Origin: Silene noctiflora | Lineage: Eukaryota; Streptophyta; Magnoliopsida; Caryophyllales; Caryophyllaceae | Length of the DNA stretch: 22,761 nucleotides | NCBI GenBank assembly: GCA_009801015.1 | Contig: VHZZ01001366.1 | Location: 48,428 to 71,188 of the forward strand | Direction: 5' to 3' | Part shown: positions 1 through 12,900 of the stretch, one piece after another | How positions within the stretch are numbered: position 1 is the stretch's first letter | Layout of the letters: each line of letters begins with the position of its first letter | Notes under the pieces: generated by a model | Seen by the model: the letters and a program-made list of their open reading frames with translations, nothing else | Told to the model about the DNA's origin: nothing | Database searches by the model: none | Made by a program: the position numbers and the translations under genes

Positions 1-93
1 TTATTAGAACCCTAAAAAATTTTGGAGGTATGAAAAGGGAAAGTAGATGGGAGTGCTCACTCTAATTTACCTGATTAGTTCCCTTGTCAGCCA

Positions 94-101
94 TGACGTC
101 A
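94..101. promoter_or_regulatory. TGACGTCA palindrome (bZIP/TGA-type site)
   Basis: The perfect palindrome TGACGTCA is seen directly. Plant bZIP factors of the TGA class bind this core. It lies about 850 bp upstream of the tomosyn start codon with a tRNA gene between, so any role is uncertain; an 8-mer can occur by chance. Confidence 0.25.
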
Positions 102-641
102 CCGTCGTATTACCGTCGGTTCATTTATCACCGTACAAGGTAGTTCGGTCTACTTCATCATCTTCTCCCTCTCCAAAAAAGTGAAAGCAAAAGATGTAAG
201 AGTGTGAGCAGATGATTGTTTGTATTAGGGTGATATAGTGAGGAAACAAAAGAAGAAGGCAATAAATCATACAGAAAAATATTCCAGAGATTAGAAAGAG
301 GAAAGGAGGAAAGGTATTTGGGTTTGTCGAAAGAAGGAGGAGAGGTTGAGGGTGTGATAGGAATGTAGCTGGTAAAGTGGACACCAAAGTGATGAAAATA
401 TAGATGATGGAAGTGTGAAGGCCCAGAGAAGGAGCCCAGTACAGGTACAACCCACGCTCAAGAACAGACCAACTCCAAAACGACAGGAGGAGTGTCGTTT
501 GTTATTGTTCAAATGAATAGTAACCAGCCTTGGGGACATTTAGGATAGGGTGGGTAGATTTTTAATTCCGAACGAAACAATAATTTTTTTTAAGCATTAT
601 TTAAAAAAAAAAAGATTTCTAATTAAAATAAGTAGTTGGCC

Positions 642-646
642 AAAAA
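642..646 (-). terminator. Pol III T-run terminator of tRNA-Ala
   Basis: A run of five T residues on the minus strand starts 3 nt after the 3' end of the tRNA gene. RNA polymerase III stops at T runs of four or more. Confidence 0.7.
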
Positions 647-649
647 TGA

Positions 650-722
650 TGGAGATGCGGGGTATCGATCCCCGTACCTCTCGCATGCTAAGCGAGCGCT
701 CTACCATCTGAGCTACATCCCC
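650..722 (-). tRNA. tRNA-Ala (anticodon AGC)
   Basis: On the minus strand this 73-nt stretch folds as a complete cloverleaf. The acceptor stem is GGGGATG with CATCTCC plus discriminator A, and includes the G3:U70 wobble that is the classic alanine identity element. The D arm contains TAGCTCAGATGG (A box). The anticodon stem is CTCGC/GCGAG with loop TTAGCAT, giving anticodon AGC at 687-689. The T arm is CGGGG/CCCCG with loop ATCGATA (B box region). There is no intron and no encoded CCA, as expected for a nuclear plant tRNA. It decodes GCU, and GCC after A34 is edited to inosine. It is transcribed away from the neighbouring protein gene by RNA polymerase III from internal promoters. Confidence 0.97.
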
Positions 723-842
723 AATATGATTAAGCATACCTTCAGTTTATTAAAACTAATTAGATAATAAAGATACAAGGACAAAGCAGAACATAAAGAG
801 TCAACTCGAGGAAGAAGGTAGACGACAAAGGTGAGATACAGA

Positions 843-935
843 CCTCCATTTCCTATTTTCACCATTTTTCATCCTTTATTTCCTTTTTTGTATTCTTTCT
901 TCATTTCTTATTCCCTCCATTAATCGTCCCTAAGC
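843..935 (+). promoter_or_regulatory. Pyrimidine-rich 5' leader / core-promoter patch of the tomosyn gene
   Basis: This stretch just upstream of the ATG at 947 is dominated by C and T on the coding strand (repeats of CCATTT, TTTCCT, CTTTCTTC). Such Y-patches are typical of plant core promoters and 5' UTRs. The transcription start cannot be fixed from sequence. No ATG occurs in this stretch ahead of the chosen start. Confidence 0.4.
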
Positions 936-946
936 AACCAACAACA

Positions 947-3900
947 ATGTTCGCCAAAAAATTGTTGAACAAAGCCACTCACCACCACCACCATCATCAT
1001 CAGGTATATTTCTATTTCCATCTTTTTTTTTTTTGTTTAATTTCTCGATTATATCTTTTGATTGCGTATCTACCAAAGCTAGGTGTTTGCAAACTTCAAT
1101 AATCGTTTTCAAAAATAATCAGACTTTGCTTCTGCTTCTGCTTCTGCTGCTAATAGGAAATTTGAATATGTAATGCAATTTGTGACGAATATGTCCGTCT
1201 TAAATGAGAATTTGTGATTCTTTATGTACACATGACTTGGTGATTGCATTTTGTTAGCTTACAAAATGCACTGCTTTCTCTTTCATTCTGCAGTGTGGGG
1301 ATCTTGAACTAAAATATAAGGATGGGGACATTATGTGAACACTTAATCACATGTGTGAATACTTACACTCGACTACCCGGTCAAAGGAGGCCGAGTGATC
1401 ATTTACTCACTCAAATGTATATGAGACTTAAATGATCATAGGGCCCCTTCCGGCATAACTAAGGTTCTCCACTTGTATTATATGAGTTACTAGTATAGAC
1501 CCAGAGAATACACATTTTTGTATTTACTAAATATTTATAGTGGATGCCGGAAAGGGGTGTCATTTTGGATTCTCAAGGCAGATAGGGTTTTGAGTGCTGA
1601 ATCAAGGTGTACTCGCTTGTCCAGCAGAAATTGTGAATATGATAGCAGGATACCTTCTTTTGTTGTCAATGCTCTATTATTATTGATTGATGTTGTCGTG
1701 ATTGATTATGCAGCGGGAAGATCAACATGGGAATCTTAGGCAAGATGATTTTGATTTACAGATTCTGAGTCACCTTGGCATTCCTATAACTGGATCTATT
1801 CTTGATGTTGATCCACTTCAGCAATTACTGGCCATAGGAACGCTGTGAGTTTTTTGTTTCACGTTTCTCAGCTTCCTGTCATCCTTCATTATTGGTTGGT
1901 TAGTTATCTGCTTGTATTCGGCTGTAATTCTGTGGAGTAATTTGTATAATTCTGGTATCAAGTTAAAGTTTGAATGCAATGATGTATAAGGCGTAGAGTT
2001 TACTGTATATGCCTCATGTGTCTTCGCTTTAGCGTATTGTTAAAAAGTGAAGCCTTTAGATAATCAAACTCCATTTCCATGGACACTGTCCTGCTGTTAT
2101 TGTTATGTAAGTCCATATTTTGGATAACTAAGAGGTGGTGAAGGGAGCTAGAATATACAGACTTCTAAGCCAGCATAACTTCTATGGCATTGTATGTTAT
2201 GCATTTGTCATCTCATTGAGTGGGATTGAATTGAAAATTGGATGGTGAATAAGATAGTTCAAAGATGGGAGAATGCTGAAGATAGGTGAAAAACAGAAGT
2301 TTTTGTGGAAAGATCAACGATACATTTAGTTTAAAGAAATAGGCTGGGAGCCAAGAGGGGTTGCAGGTTATTGTAACCTTGACTTGGTTTCTGTGTGTAA
2401 GTTTTGCTTTTATAACCAAATGTTGTAGAATGAAGGCAGTACCCGTCTCTTAGAAACATGATCACGCCTAATGAGCACGGCTTAGGTTCCAGGATTTGAA
2501 GTTTGAACCTCTGCTCAACATGTTAATAACAAGTAGTTATTCATCCTTCCGATAATCTTTTCTTGGACACTAGATACATCAAATGTGCAACATAAATTGT
2601 CATGGAGCCCCAGCCCAGCGCGGCGAACTTCTGCCACTGCACAGTTCTGATGACTTTTTGTGTCATATAGTTTATTAGTTGATTTTTTTCGTTTTGTCAT
2701 GTGGAAACAACATATTTGTGTTCTGGATTCAGACATAATGTTGTGGTAGCGGTGGCGAGTTTGGTGACAAAATATTTCAGAATTTTGTTATGCGTTTTAC
2801 TTTTTTTTTTTATGCATTTTTGGACATCCTAATGTACTGGAGCTGTGTAAGACGCTAGGATTCTGGTACTTCCCTTGTTATTAAACCGCGCAATTTCAAT
2901 GACCTTGATTCGATCTCAAATGAGGTCTCCTTGTATCTAGGCAAATTGAATTGCTTTTTAATTATGTGTTTGGATACACTTTTAGGAGGGAGGCCGAGGG
3001 GAATGAAAGGGAGGGAAGGGGAGGGGAGGAGTAATGATTCTTTCCCATGTTGGGGTATTTTATTAGGCATGTAGGAGGAAAAATAGATCCCCCATTTTGT
3101 TTAGGTAAGGCCCCCAGCCCATTTCGCTTCACCTCCAAATCCCTCCAACCTATTTTGCTTTCCCCCCAAATCCCTTCACCCAAACAAAGGGTAATGTAAT
3201 TTTCATTGATCCTTTAATCTCTTTGAAGAGTTTGTCATAGATATATCTGAAGAGAAGGATAAGGAGTATTGTCCATGTGTCATTTATATTAACTTGCTTG
3301 TTCTTCCATATACGCAGTGATGGTAGGATCAAAGTACTTGGAGGAGACAGTATTGAAGGTCTTTTAATATCCCCTAAACAATTGCCTTACAAAAATTTGA
3401 AGGTATGAGCAATGAAAGTTTAACCAGGTAATCATGTATCCTGCAAATATTATCATGTTTACATAAAGAATTTGTTCGTCTGGTCTCGTTTATGTTACTA
3501 TCGTACATCTTGATACTCCTTCTGACTGTGTTAACCTTAATTCCTTTTTGGGCACAAGAATACTATGTGATCTTGTGGCTTGAAGATCTAGTAATGTCAA
3601 ATGGTATGAAATTCATGTACGAGTACTAATTGTTTTAGCAAATATCGTGTTGGGATATATTATAAAGGTTATCCATAGTGGATGTTTGTCACTTCATAAT
3701 TCTTTGAATGACATCGTTATGCCATTGCATAAGTATTTACATTTGTGCTCGGCATCTACAGGGGTACGCAACCCAACATTAGGGTAACTGCATGCAATAA
3801 TTAAATAATTGGGTACTCTAATGTGCACAACTCCAAACCCAAGGGTATCTTGTGCACCAGTTTCTTAACTCTCTTTTCTGGTGTATAAAAACTGCATTAT

Positions 3901-6900
3901 TTTCACTGACTGCCCCGTCATTTTTTAATCATAAATATTGTTATTTGCAGAGAAACAAATAGACAAGCATCGATTAGCAATTCATTTCGTTAATTTAAGT
4001 GTTTCTAAACTCTTAAAGGACAAGTCTGTCCCTACAGCCTTATTTTGTGACCAAAAATTGGGAAATATCAGCCTTGAAATTAAATAGTTTATGGAATACA
4101 TTACATCTGACTATCTGAGTGATTTAAAGGATCGACAGTGAATGGATAAAAGAAAGGTGGTTCTGTAATGCTGGAAATAATTACTCTCTGTGTCACTGTT
4201 TTTCTTTTCAATCGTATCAGTCAAGAGGTTATGTTTCTATATTAGGCATGTTTTTGTCGATGGGAGATTACATATTTTACACTGCCAATTGACCATGACC
4301 GATCAACTCTTCCCTATTCTCTACCAGTGCCACCATGGTAATTGTTTTATTGAGATATTAGCAATGAATTAAGCATGTGCAGTTGCTATTCATCGGGGCT
4401 TGTTCTTCATCAGTTATATCGTCATTCTGTGTAGGATAGATTGTGTCTAGAATCATCCAATGTGTCTGCAACGACAAACAATGGCTATTCTTATAGTAGT
4501 TTAATCGAAAATTTAGTCTGGTTAAGTTGAAATTTTGTACGTAATGGCAGATGCCTTGAGTCTATATTACTCCGATTCTTCACTTTGGTTGCGTATCACG
4601 TGTCCACCATTTGAAGTGTCGGAAACGACACGACACTTCAACACTTCATTGTACACCAAAAAGTTGAAAATTTCTCGAAAATAACCGTATAAGACACTCA
4701 CCGTGTCGTGTCGAACTCAGAGCTAGCGTGTAGTTCGAATTTGATATCATGCTGTGATACACCCTAGACCAAGCTCCCAGCTAGCCTTGACAGCTGCCAC
4801 CGCCACAACCCAACCCTCCTCAACCAGCACACACAACCTCAACCATATCTGATCATTGTTGACAAAAGTTTAATACTATTTCCAGTTCCAAACTTAGCCG
4901 CTCCAACACTTCTCGATCACCCTAGCCTTCCCCTACTCGCCCACACTACCCACACGTACACCACCCCACCCCACCCCACCCCAACCCTAGATTCATCCAC
5001 AAAGTCACACGCGCCCTCTTAATGCTAATTGTAATGGTAGTAGATCCTGAGCCCTCAGCCCACACAAAAATGTCAAGCAAGAGAAGACGCAAGGATAGAA
5101 AAGGCCATGTGTTCATGTCAGTGGGGTGAGTCGTGGACTCGTGGAGGATAGAGAAGGTTGTCTTGTGGAGAATTGGAGATTTGGGGTCGCCGGATTCTTT
5201 GATGGAGGAGAAGCAGCTCGGCAATGGAGGTAGTTCAGGGGTGGTGGACTAAGGTTGATGCCTTAGGCAGAAATAGTCTTACCCTACTTCTCTTGCTCTA
5301 CCTAATCAGCCATTCAGAAACCAAATATAAACTATTGGCTCAGGCAAAGGGAGTATAATAGATGGTTTCTTGCAAAGTAACATAGTATATATATGCTGTA
5401 TTTGATAAATTCTCTTTACACATTGCTTGGAAATTGCCTCTAGCAAGTGAAGTTTGTGCGGATATGTTATGATTGTTACAAAGTTAGGGCCATTCTTTTT
5501 TCATGGTCCAGTATTGCTTCTTTTCCCTTTTAATTATCTCATGCATTTTTTTTTTCTTGCAGTTCCTGCAAAACAAAGGTTATTTGGTTGGAATCGTGAA
5601 TGATAATGATATTCAGGTCAGTACATAATCTCTGAGGAATTAGCGATCGGACAGCCTTTTGAATATGTGATTGCTGGATGTAATATATGTTATCCATGTT
5701 AACTACTGCCTCCGTTCGGTTGAAGTCAACACGTTTGCTTTTTGCACAAGATTTTAGAAAAGTGGTAAAAGTACAAAAAATAGTGGAAAAGTAGCTAAAG
5801 TTAGGGGTTGAAAAGTGATTGTACTAACGTACCCTTAGTTATTGTGGGTCCACTTTACATAAATGAGAAAAAGATGAGGGTATATTGGTATTTTTAAGCG
5901 GATAAAGTTACCTTAAACAGAAACGTATGGAATCAAATTGGACATCCCGAAAAGGAAAATGTATGAAATTCAACCAAACGAAGGGAGTAGTTTATATCTT
6001 TATATTGGTTCTCTGAGTGTTATGTGCTAAGCCCTCAGAGTCAGAACAATGATGTAGCAAGAGTATGTCTCGGTTTTGTTGCATATGTTGGTCAGTCAGC
6101 TGTACTTATATCAGAGTTTAGGACGAAGATAAAGTGAAAGGTCACTTAAATCAAAGGTGTAGTTCATGTAATCTGATAAAAATTTCTTTTGCTGACATCG
6201 TAAACATTTGGTAGTATTGCTTGGCATAGAATGAGTGAAATCCAATGCTTCACTTTTCAAAGCAAAGATACTTGGTAATTGAATGGCTTTCTGGCATTGA
6301 AAGTTAAATTGATGCACTCATGAGCAGTAGAGTCCTCAAAGAGTCAAAGTTACTGAGATTTAGTTTGAAGTAGATTTTAACATGTGAAGAGCATTACCTT
6401 TAACTCACCAGACAGTTTAGGTAACAAGCAAACAATGTGTTTGGAGTTAATTAATTGGCGTTCTTGCCTTCAAGATGGATACTTTTAAGGGAGCGTTTGT
6501 TTCGTGCATAGGTATGGATTTGGAATCAGGAATCATATTTGGGTGGTATGGGGTTGGAACTTGATTCCTCATACCTTGTGTTTGTTTCAATTTTGAAGGG
6601 TATGGGTTTCAAACNCAATTAAGGTTAAAATCTTTAAAATAAAATATTTTAAATAATAATNTTTGATATTATAAAATCATAAAGATAATTTTTTGATCAA
6701 ATAAATATATAAATAATTGATTTACAATATGCCATAATTTTTGTTTTCACATGTTTTACCATTTTAATTTGATACCCATGGGAATCAATCTCATACCCAC
6801 CCCCCTCCTTGGGTATGAGAAACTCATACCTCATGGGTTTGAGGTATGGGTATGAAACCCTTATATTTTGCAAACAAACACTTGGTATGGGTTTGGCTCA

Positions 6901-9900
6901 TTCCAAACCCATACCTCATACCTTTTTTGTTTGAACCAAACACTCCCTAACAGAAATGTCCTACAATACTAGCAATGAAAGAATAGTTTGTTGAGGAAGG
7001 TTCTCTGATACTGATAGTCATATATATTAAATCTTCGCTGGATTCTTACAAGTTGACTTGGCCTTGTATTGCTTCTCTAGAGGGTTATTCTATTTTTTTA
7101 TACTGTTTCAGATATGTAAACATCTGTATAGGTAGATATCAACAGTGTGACTTAATATACAGCGCTTCTATTTTTCAGGTCTGGAATCTGGAGAGCAGTT
7201 CTCTTTCATGTAGTCTGCAGTGGGAGTCCAATATAACTGCTTTTTCTGTAATTTCTGGGTCCCTGTTCATGTATATCACCAATACTTTCTTTTAAATCCA
7301 ATTCAAATTTTCTTGTTGGATCTTGGATCTATTTTTCTGCTTGGGGAACTACATCATCTAATGTAACTTAAAACGCTGTCCTTTTCATTTTGTAGGATAT
7401 TAGGAGATGAGTTTGGAGAAGTCTCAATTTTGAAGTATGCTCCTGAAGATGGAAAACTTGTACAGATGCCATATCATATTTCTCCTCATATAATTGCTGG
7501 TAACACTATTCTCAACTTCCTGCTAAACTGGTATTCTTTTGCTTTTTGTTATTCTGATTGTACTGGAACTCTGGATGGTCAAGTTTTTAGAGTCAGGAGT
7601 GGGTTGTCCAACTATTCTGTTATATAGTATTGTATAGTTCACTAGCTTGAGTATTCAATTTTCCAGTAGTTTGTTTACACTCCGTTTTAGGAATAGAATA
7701 TAATCCATTTGGTTGTAATGCTACCCACCTATTGTAGAGGTGGGTAATAGAATATAATCCATTAAATACATATCTTAAATGCCAAAATTGGAGCAGAAAG
7801 TTACTCCCTCCCCTTCAAATCCAAACACCAAACACCAAGGTCCCACCTTTTTGTGAGGGGAATTTTGGATTTTGGGGGTGTTCGGATTTGAAGGGAGGGA
7901 GTATTTTTTAGCGTATCAGAGAATATGTTACCCTATATTGACATATCTTTGGCCGTTGTCTTACCTCTTATATTTGCTCCTTTTATCTATAAATGACACT
8001 GTTATTTGGAAGCTTTTTTGTACAAGTAAAGATTATCTTAAGAAATCAAGTTTGATTGTTTTACAGAGAAGACTGGCATCATTATTCCTACTGACCAACC
8101 TGTTGTTGGGGTTCTTCCTCAACCTTCTTATTTCGGTGACAGGCAAGTGTTTGTGAACATTTTTTTTTTAACGAATGATGTTATCTTCTAAGGAGTTTGT
8201 GTTTAACAAATATGCTCTGCTCCTCATTCAGTCAAGCAAGAAGTTCTACTACCGACTATATATTGGTTTATGAAACAACTTGCATCGAAAAATTGTCATC
8301 GGTGCTATAAATTTTAGGAAACCTATTATTTATTCCATGATCTATATACTGCTGTCATCTTGCAGATTATTGATTGCATACCAATATGGGTTGATCATTC
8401 TGTGGGACGTTATTACAGCTGAGGTTGTAGTCTTTAAAGGCGACAAGGATTTACTTATTAAGGGTCACTTGTCTGATTCGTCTCGTAAATTAGATGTTGA
8501 TCCACTCAACAACGCACTTGAAGATATGTATGAAAAAGAAATAAGTGCTCTTTGCTGGGCATCTTCGATAGGCTCAATCCTTGCTGTTGGATATATAGAT
8601 GGAGATATATTACTTTGGGATTTACGAGCTCCATTTAAGTGTAATAAAACTGGTGATTCATTCAATGATGTTGTGAAGCTTCAGTTATCATCAGCTGAAA
8701 AGAGGCTTCCTGTCATTATTCTGCACTGGTGTGAGGTTAACGTATCTCAGAACAGCTCTAGTGGCCAACTTTTTGTTTATGGTGGCTGCGAAATTGGGTC
8801 TGAAGAAGCTATAACGGTAAGTTTTCACACTATGGTTCTCCAGTATTGGCTCCCTTTGCTGTTTAATAATTTTGATTGTTTTGTTCCTCAGTAGTTTTGT
8901 TCGCTGTTTAATTGTTGACTCCGTAGCTATAAGTAATGTGTTGTTGCTATGAGGATGTGAGTTAAGTTGCTACACTGGTTTGTGTCAGTTTTGGATAGCA
9001 ATAAGCTCGAATTTCTGCCGTGCTGTTTTCATTGTTTTTTGTAACTCTGTGCCAATGATATTTGACTGTCAATCATTTTGTCTGTCGGCACTCAGATGCT
9101 TTGATGCTAGTCTAAAGGGGAAAAGTTACACTTTTTCATTGCTCCTCTTTTATTACCGAAGGAAATGACCTCTCCCATGTTTTCAGGTTTGTGTAAGTGT
9201 ATCCTGTATTTTAAGTGAATGATGTTTCGTGTCAGACTCTTTGATCATACCTAAATTCAAGCATGATAGATCTTTGCCGCCCATGTAAGCGGGTTTATAT
9301 TTGGAAAGCAGAGCACTCACTCCCTCCGGGAGCATAGATCCCGTGGAAGTGAAGAGGTCTGGAGTTGGACAAAGATTAGTATGTCTTTGATGTACCTCTT
9401 CACTTCATTGGAGTAGCTGTTGGTTTCAGAAAGCAAATGTTTACGCGATAATGCTTTACTGCAATATGGCTTATAAGATTCTTGTTATTGTGTACTAGAG
9501 TTTATGCTGTGCATTGCCGCATTCAGCTTCATACTAGATTAAGTTTATGTAGTTTGGTGTAATTATAGTAAAGATTGGTGTGTGATTGATATGTTAGGAT
9601 ATGACTCATAGGAGTCTGTTTTTCTTTTGTCTTCCATTTTGGTGTTAAGTAAACCCACCTTTCTCTTTTGTACTCTTATGGAATGGAGGCTTCGGGGGAG
9701 GGTTCTCTAGAATAGTTACAGCGTTACAGGTAGTGTCACATACATCTAGACATACCCAAAGACTAGTAGGGTGGGGTCAATGGTGAACTGTTGTGGGAGA
9801 AGTTGGTATCACCCATCTAACTCCTGTGTTATCACATTTCGTGTCAGGTTGTGAGCATGAAATGGTCTCCTGGCATGGAAACTTTAAAAAGTGTTAGCCG

Positions 9901-12900
9901 TGTTGACCTTGCCGTGCATAGTGCTTTTGCAGACATGGTTTTCTTATCTTCTCTCGGGACGCCTGCAAAGGGTCAATATGATGGCCTTTTTGTATTGACA
10001 AGACCTGGCGAGTTGCAGTTTTATGATATGAAGTTTTTGTCTTCTTTAGCTTCTCAGCATGAGAGAAAATCACATGCAACAGGTGTTAAATTTCATGTGG
10101 CAATCCCCACTACCGTTCCACAAATGACAGCTACCAAACTCAGCTCACATGCATATGATGGAAATGTGTCAGCGTGGTTGTTGGAGGTACATAACTTTTG
10201 TACAGCTTCTCAATCATGATATTTTTTACAAATTTTCCTGCTCAAGAATTTTTTTATTGGTGTAGATAACTTCATTTGGTTCAACACTGAGCCCAGGTAA
10301 ATGCACAAAGTGGCCATTAACAGGGGGTACACGGAATGAAGTTTCATCTGCTGATGAAAAGCCAGAAAAAAGAATATACATAGCTGGTTACAAAGATGGA
10401 ACTGTTCGAGTTTGGGATGTAACTAAGTCAACATTTTCACTGGTGTCCTATTTAGAAGGTCAGGTTAGTGTTCCATCAATTGTAGTTATTGCTGACTGTT
10501 GGAATATAACCCACGTTTGAGTGTCCCACGTTGTGAGGGGGAATGTTGGAATATAAGTATATAACCCACATGTGAGTGTCCCACATTGCTTGGAGAGCGA
10601 GATTGTACCACTTTATAAAACCAAGGGAGCTATTCCTCCTACTGACAATTGGTTTTAGGATGAAACCTCCCCTGTGTTTGTGAGTGGTCCGTCTCTCCTC
10701 CATTCGTGTAAGGCCCAGGCCCATTTTCATGTTCTAACAACACTGACCTTGGGTATAATTCAACAATGCTGGCAACATAGTGTCTCAAAGGCTCTCACAT
10801 TGTGTTAAAAATATAGAAAGGCTACTTCATGATGACCCAATGTGGTAACTGTATCTATAATTGTGTGAACTGCCACTTCAGAATGTAAGAAAAGCTTAAA
10901 TAGTTTAGTGACTCGTTTTTCTTTTTTGCAATATACACGAAAACCATAAAATATTAAGGGGGATTTGGAAAAGGGTCCCATTCCCTTTGTTGATGTTTGT
11001 TTGATACTTTTTTCCATACCCCTTTTACACCCTATTCCCTTAGATTGATTCCCCCACCTGGGTTTCCGAAATCCTTACCTTATTAGTTATTACCTTCCGT
11101 CACCACCCCTTCAACCATCAACCATCAACCATCACAAAGCCTCACCAGTCACCACCAACATCGGCATCACCACTAGCGAAAACGTCGGCTTGCCCTTGCT
11201 TCCCTGCCCCCTGTCGACCTCCTCCATCCCACCCACCCTCGTCGTACCCCCACTTATTCTCGTCGGAATCCACACTCCTACCCACTGAACCCCATACCCA
11301 ACCTTAGAAATATGTTCATCACTCCTCGAAACCCCCTCCCCTCCCCAAAAACACACCCGGGATATCTAGGGTTGGGCGTGGGTTTAGTGGGTGGGGGTAT
11401 GGATTCCAACATGAATGATTAGGGTGGGGAGGGAAACAGCCGGCGAGTGTGGAGGAGGGAGGAGCGAACCTCGGCTCTGATTCCGGCGGTGGTAGTTGAG
11501 GGGCTGGTTTGTTGATAGGAGTGGATTTGGGGTGGTTGGTAGTTTGGAGAGATATGTTTTCACTCCCTTACCTATTCATTAACAAACACATGATAGAATG
11601 AGGGGTTATCCCTTTCCTTCACTTATTTTTCCTTTGGCTGATTCCATTTCCTTACCCCTTCTCGAACCAAACGCCCCCTAAGTATTTAGCTTTATTGGAA
11701 ATGGAAGCTTGGGTAATGGGTATTAGAACATGTACAATAGTAAAACAAGGTGAGCTCCTCTTTCGCTCTTGATGTGTACTCCCTCTTATTAGAAATTGAA
11801 AACCAAATTTACACCTACAATACCAAAACTCTTTTACATGCTCTCCACTCGAATTTTTGTCCCGTATTATTTATCTACATATATACAAAATATAATTGAA
11901 AATTTTTTTTCTCACATTTTCACTTGTTATTGCCCACTTTAAGTGAAGAGCTAGCTCTCCTTTGCTCTTCCCCAAGAGCTAATAGGGCGCTCCTCTCCAT
12001 TTCTATGGGTTGGGAGTACATAAAAGCAAAGGAGAATACCTTAATGTGAGGAAAAAACACTAAATTTTGCTCTCTAATATTGGGGACCATTTTGGAAAGC
12101 ACCTTTAAGAGCTCCTATTGTACTTGCTCTTAGACAGTGGATTGAACTTATGTTAAATTTGTAGTGTTGTTTGGTTTAAGCTATTGTCTCAATCACTTCA
12201 GGTGCCTGGCATTGAAAACATGGGTTCAAATATCTCCGTGACATCATTAGACTTTTGTGAGTCAACAATGAATTTGGCTGTTGGATCCGAGTGTGGTGCG
12301 GTAAGAAAGTTTTTCCCCTGTTGATGATTTTCATTATCAAGTTCATCGATGATAGTATTTGATTATTTCACCTTGCTATCACGTACTTAGGTTCGTGTTT
12401 ACAGCCTGACTAGTGGGGGTGGAACAAAGCTTCACTGGATTAAACATACTGAACAGAAAGGTGATTCCGGACAAACTTTTAAAGTTAAACAGAGTATATA
12501 AGTTGTCCATATATTTGCTGCTGCGCCTACTTGTGTTGCTTCGAGCGCCCGACTCACGTGCAAGTGTCCTACATGACATGTCTAGTGTCGCACGGTTATT
12601 TTGTGACATTTGAGAAGGTTCATGTTTTGACTAAACTGAAGTGTTGAAGTGTCGTGTCACGTTAGAAGTGCGCAGTATCGAACACGTGGTGCTCAGCCAA
12701 AGTGAAGTGTCCCAACTAACCTAGATGCCTACTAACCTTTGGTTGACAACTTGACGTTTGCTATATAATTACAGTTTATAATATGCCACCAAGTAAGGGA
12801 CCTCAATGCAAAGCTGTATTCTCGCTGGTGAATGCTCGTGTGCAGTCGCTTCAGTTTTCTGTGTCTGGAACCAAACTTGCTGTGGGGTTTGAAACCAGTC

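Larger units (their letters stand above)
1..649. other. Intergenic region, left edge
   Basis: AT-rich sequence without a recognisable gene. Two overlapping minus-strand open frames (121-450 and 291-539) are rich in Leu, Phe and Ser, show no family resemblance and look like chance frames over purine-rich DNA. A bZIP-type palindrome lies at 94-101. A short inverted repeat (AAACGAC and GTCGTTT) lies near 477-501. Short A/T runs lie at 584-612. Confidence 0.6.
3403..5562 (+). other. Intron 3 of tomosyn gene (2160 bp, largest)
   Basis: Donor AAG|GTATGA and acceptor TTTCTTGCAG. It holds one copy of a dispersed repeat (4579-4697), a C-rich stretch with a CCACC microsatellite (about 4961-4984), and a minus-strand open frame (4946-5224) with no recognisable family, probably noncoding. 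The first 1.1 kb shows no clear element. Confidence 0.85.
7500..8066 (+). other. Intron 6 of tomosyn gene
   Basis: Donor G|GTAACA and acceptor TTTTACAG. It contains a mini-Stowaway (7804-7901) and an 18-bp direct repeat around a small hairpin (7692-7763). The plus-strand open frame that continues exon 6 to 7627 is intron read-through. Confidence 0.85.
10464..12201 (+). other. Intron 10 of tomosyn gene, filled with transposons
   Basis: Donor CAG|GTTAGT and acceptor CACTTCAG. Of 1738 bp, about 1370 bp belong to three separate mobile elements described below; the rest is short spacer. Confidence 0.87.

Noticed and set aside
121-539. Two overlapping minus-strand open frames of 109 and 82 codons near the left edge
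   Set aside because: They are low-complexity Leu/Phe/Ser-rich translations of purine-rich DNA with no family resemblance and no splice context.
977-1000. Seven-His run after the tomosyn start looks like an affinity tag
   Set aside because: It is encoded by a CAC/CAT repeat within natural plant sequence next to a normal splice donor; there is no vector sequence around it.
4946-5224. Minus-strand 92-codon frame in tomosyn intron 3
   Set aside because: It reads through a CCACC microsatellite and shows no recognisable domain; composition alone explains it.
8280-8365. Upstream start for the large frame containing exon 8
   Set aside because: The frame runs through intron 7; TTGCAG at 8365 and continuity with exon 7 place the exon start at 8366.
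11132-11356. Minus-strand 74-codon frame in intron 10
   Set aside because: It lies wholly inside a MITE and lacks any transposase or other motif.
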